Below are positions 6,809 through 7,697 of a DNA stretch of 7,697 nt, one piece after another (positions within the stretch are counted from its first letter, which is position 1; each line of letters opens with the position of its first letter). Under the pieces are notes generated by a model, which searched no databases, was not told the origin of the DNA, and worked only from the letters and a program-made list of their open reading frames with translations. The translations under genes and the position numbers were made by a program. The stretch is from contig JAAZBA010000081.1 in the NCBI GenBank assembly GCA_012514045.1, forward strand, positions 1 to 7,697, in the 5' to 3' direction. The stretch comes from Clostridiales bacterium (lineage in GTDB: Bacteria > Bacillota > Clostridia > Oscillospirales > QAMX01).

Positions 6809-7636
6809 TTAATCATGCATTTTCCCTGATTTTCTGGCTTCTCTCAGCTTCTTCCTGTCATCGTTGTCCACAAAATTTGAGATAAGCAGCAGGGACATGG
6901 TAACAAAGAAGATTATTGTGGCGAGGGAATACATCTTCGGGGTAACGGTTTTCTTCGTCATGGAATATATGCGTATAGGCAGCGTTTCGAAGCTGTTGCC
7001 TGCGGTAAAGTAGCTTATTACGAAGTCATCAAGGGACAGGGTGAAGGCCATTATGGCGCCGGTGACAATACCGGGCAGGATTTCCGGCAGCTCTACCTTG
7101 AGAAGAGCTCTCATGGGTGTGCAGCCCAGATCCATAGCGGCTTCCGGCAGCGCATTGTCCATCTGCTGCAGCTTCGGCAGCACCTGAAGAATGACATAGG
7201 GCAGACAGAATGTGACATGGGCGACGAGCATTGTCCAGAAGCTGAGGCTTGTGGAGGCTCCTACCAGCCTCCCCACGAACACGAACATAAGCATAAGGGA
7301 TATACCGGTTATGATGTCCGGGTTTGTCATGGGGATATCGGTGACGGTGTTCATGGCTGCTCTGTACCACTTGGAGCGGAGCTTGTTTATGCCAACGGCT
7401 GCGGCTGTACCCATAAAGGTGGAGATGACAGTGGCGGCAAAGGCAAGAATCAGTGTGTTCTTTACGGAGTGGAGGGTGTTTCTGTCGCTGAGAAGCTCCT
7501 TGTACCACTGCATAGAGAAGCCGGAGTAAACCGAGAGGCTTTTGGCTTCGTTAAAAGAGAACAAAAGCATGACCATAATGGGAGCAAATAGGAAAACAAA
7601 TATAATCGTAGTATATATTTTAGCAGACAATTTCAT
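6809..7636 (-). CDS. potC: Spermidine/putrescine ABC transporter permease
   Basis: This integral membrane subunit pairs with PotB to form the polyamine channel, is energised by PotA and fed by PotD. From the ATG at 7636 it has 275 residues, a normal PotC length. Six hydrophobic segments are visible at about 7-28, 57-83, 108-126, 132-155, 186-211 and 236-257. The cytoplasmic EAA loop that docks on the ATPase is at 165-189 (EAAMDLGCTPMRALLKVELP, then EILPG). SLDDFVISYFTAG (201-213) and TLPIRIYSM (218-226) are typical PotC blocks. The C-terminus is short and charged. The open frame extends four codons further, to an ATG at 7648, but GGAG 6 bp before 7636 favours the inner start, and MKLSAKIYTT resembles PotC N-termini. 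It is followed after 22 bp by potD. The upstream pot genes would lie past the window edge. Confidence 0.95.
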   Translation of the reverse strand: MKLSAKIYTTIIFVFLFAPIMVMLLFSFNEAKSLSVYSGFSMQWYKELLSDRNTLHSVKNTLILAFAATVISTFMGTAAAVGINKLRSKWYRAAMNTVTDIPMTNPDIITGISLMLMFVFVGRLVGASTSLSFWTMLVAHVTFCLPYVILQVLPKLQQMDNALPEAAMDLGCTPMRALLKVELPEILPGIVTGAIMAFTLSLDDFVISYFTAGNSFETLPIRIYSMTKKTVTPKMYSLATIIFFVTMSLLLISNFVDNDDRKKLREARKSGKMHD

Positions 7637-7642
7637 ATTATT

Positions 7643-7646
7643 CTCC
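7643..7646 (-). promoter_or_regulatory. Ribosome binding site favouring the inner potC start
   Basis: GGAG lies 6 bp before the ATG at 7636. The alternative ATG at 7648 has no clear purine-rich site in front of it and would put this motif inside the coding sequence. Confidence 0.55.
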
Positions 7647-7697
7647 ATTCTGCCGCTAAAGCGTCAGCACAAATAGAGATGAAAGCTGACGGATGGC

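Noticed and set aside
7212..7591. Plus-strand open frames opposite potC
   Set aside because: They are complementary to membrane-segment codons of potC and carry no recognisable domain.
7662..7691. 7-bp inverted repeat (CGTCAGC/GCTGACG) before potC
   Set aside because: It has a short stem with a 16-nt loop and no T run, close to what chance gives; it probably lies in or near the end of the upstream gene.

Overview
The window looks like chromosomal DNA from a Gram-positive, Clostridia-like bacterium. This is inferred from strong AGGAGG-type ribosome binding sites, a consensus vegetative promoter, a lipoprotein-type polyamine binding protein, and two proteins of an acyltransferase-like family that I recall mainly from Firmicutes and Actinobacteria. 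I see no insertion sequence, phage gene, CRISPR array, tRNA or rRNA.

Layout: (1) Positions 1-2940, plus strand: the 3' half of pheS followed by complete pheT, the two subunits of phenylalanyl-tRNA synthetase, ending at a strong intrinsic terminator (2954-2992). (2) Positions 2993-3110: a short gap between converging genes that holds an imperfect inverted repeat (3053-3082). (3) Positions 3111-5571, minus strand: two tandem paralogous genes of about 405-410 codons, only 10 bp apart, both resembling the two-domain NAT_N/GNAT_C 'acyltransferase domain-containing' family of unknown substrate. They are driven by a perfect TTGACA-17-TATAAT promoter at 5603-5631, whose -35 box lies inside a 13-bp palindrome. 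(4) Positions 5634-5670: an intrinsic terminator on the minus strand, butted against that promoter. (5) Positions 5686-7636, minus strand: potD (polyamine-binding lipoprotein) preceded by potC (permease). This is the distal part of a spermidine/putrescine ABC importer operon whose potA and potB would be expected beyond the right edge.

How the genes work together: PheS and PheT form the (alpha-beta)2 synthetase that charges tRNA-Phe. PotC and PotD are parts of a polyamine importer. The paralogous pair has its own promoter and no known pathway. It is the least understood part of the window, and the most interesting points are the paralogue duplication, a locally near-identical DNA tract between the two copies, and the palindrome over their promoter. 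Start codons differ from the longest open frames for pheT (544), potD (TTG at 6786) and potC (7636), on ribosome-binding-site evidence.
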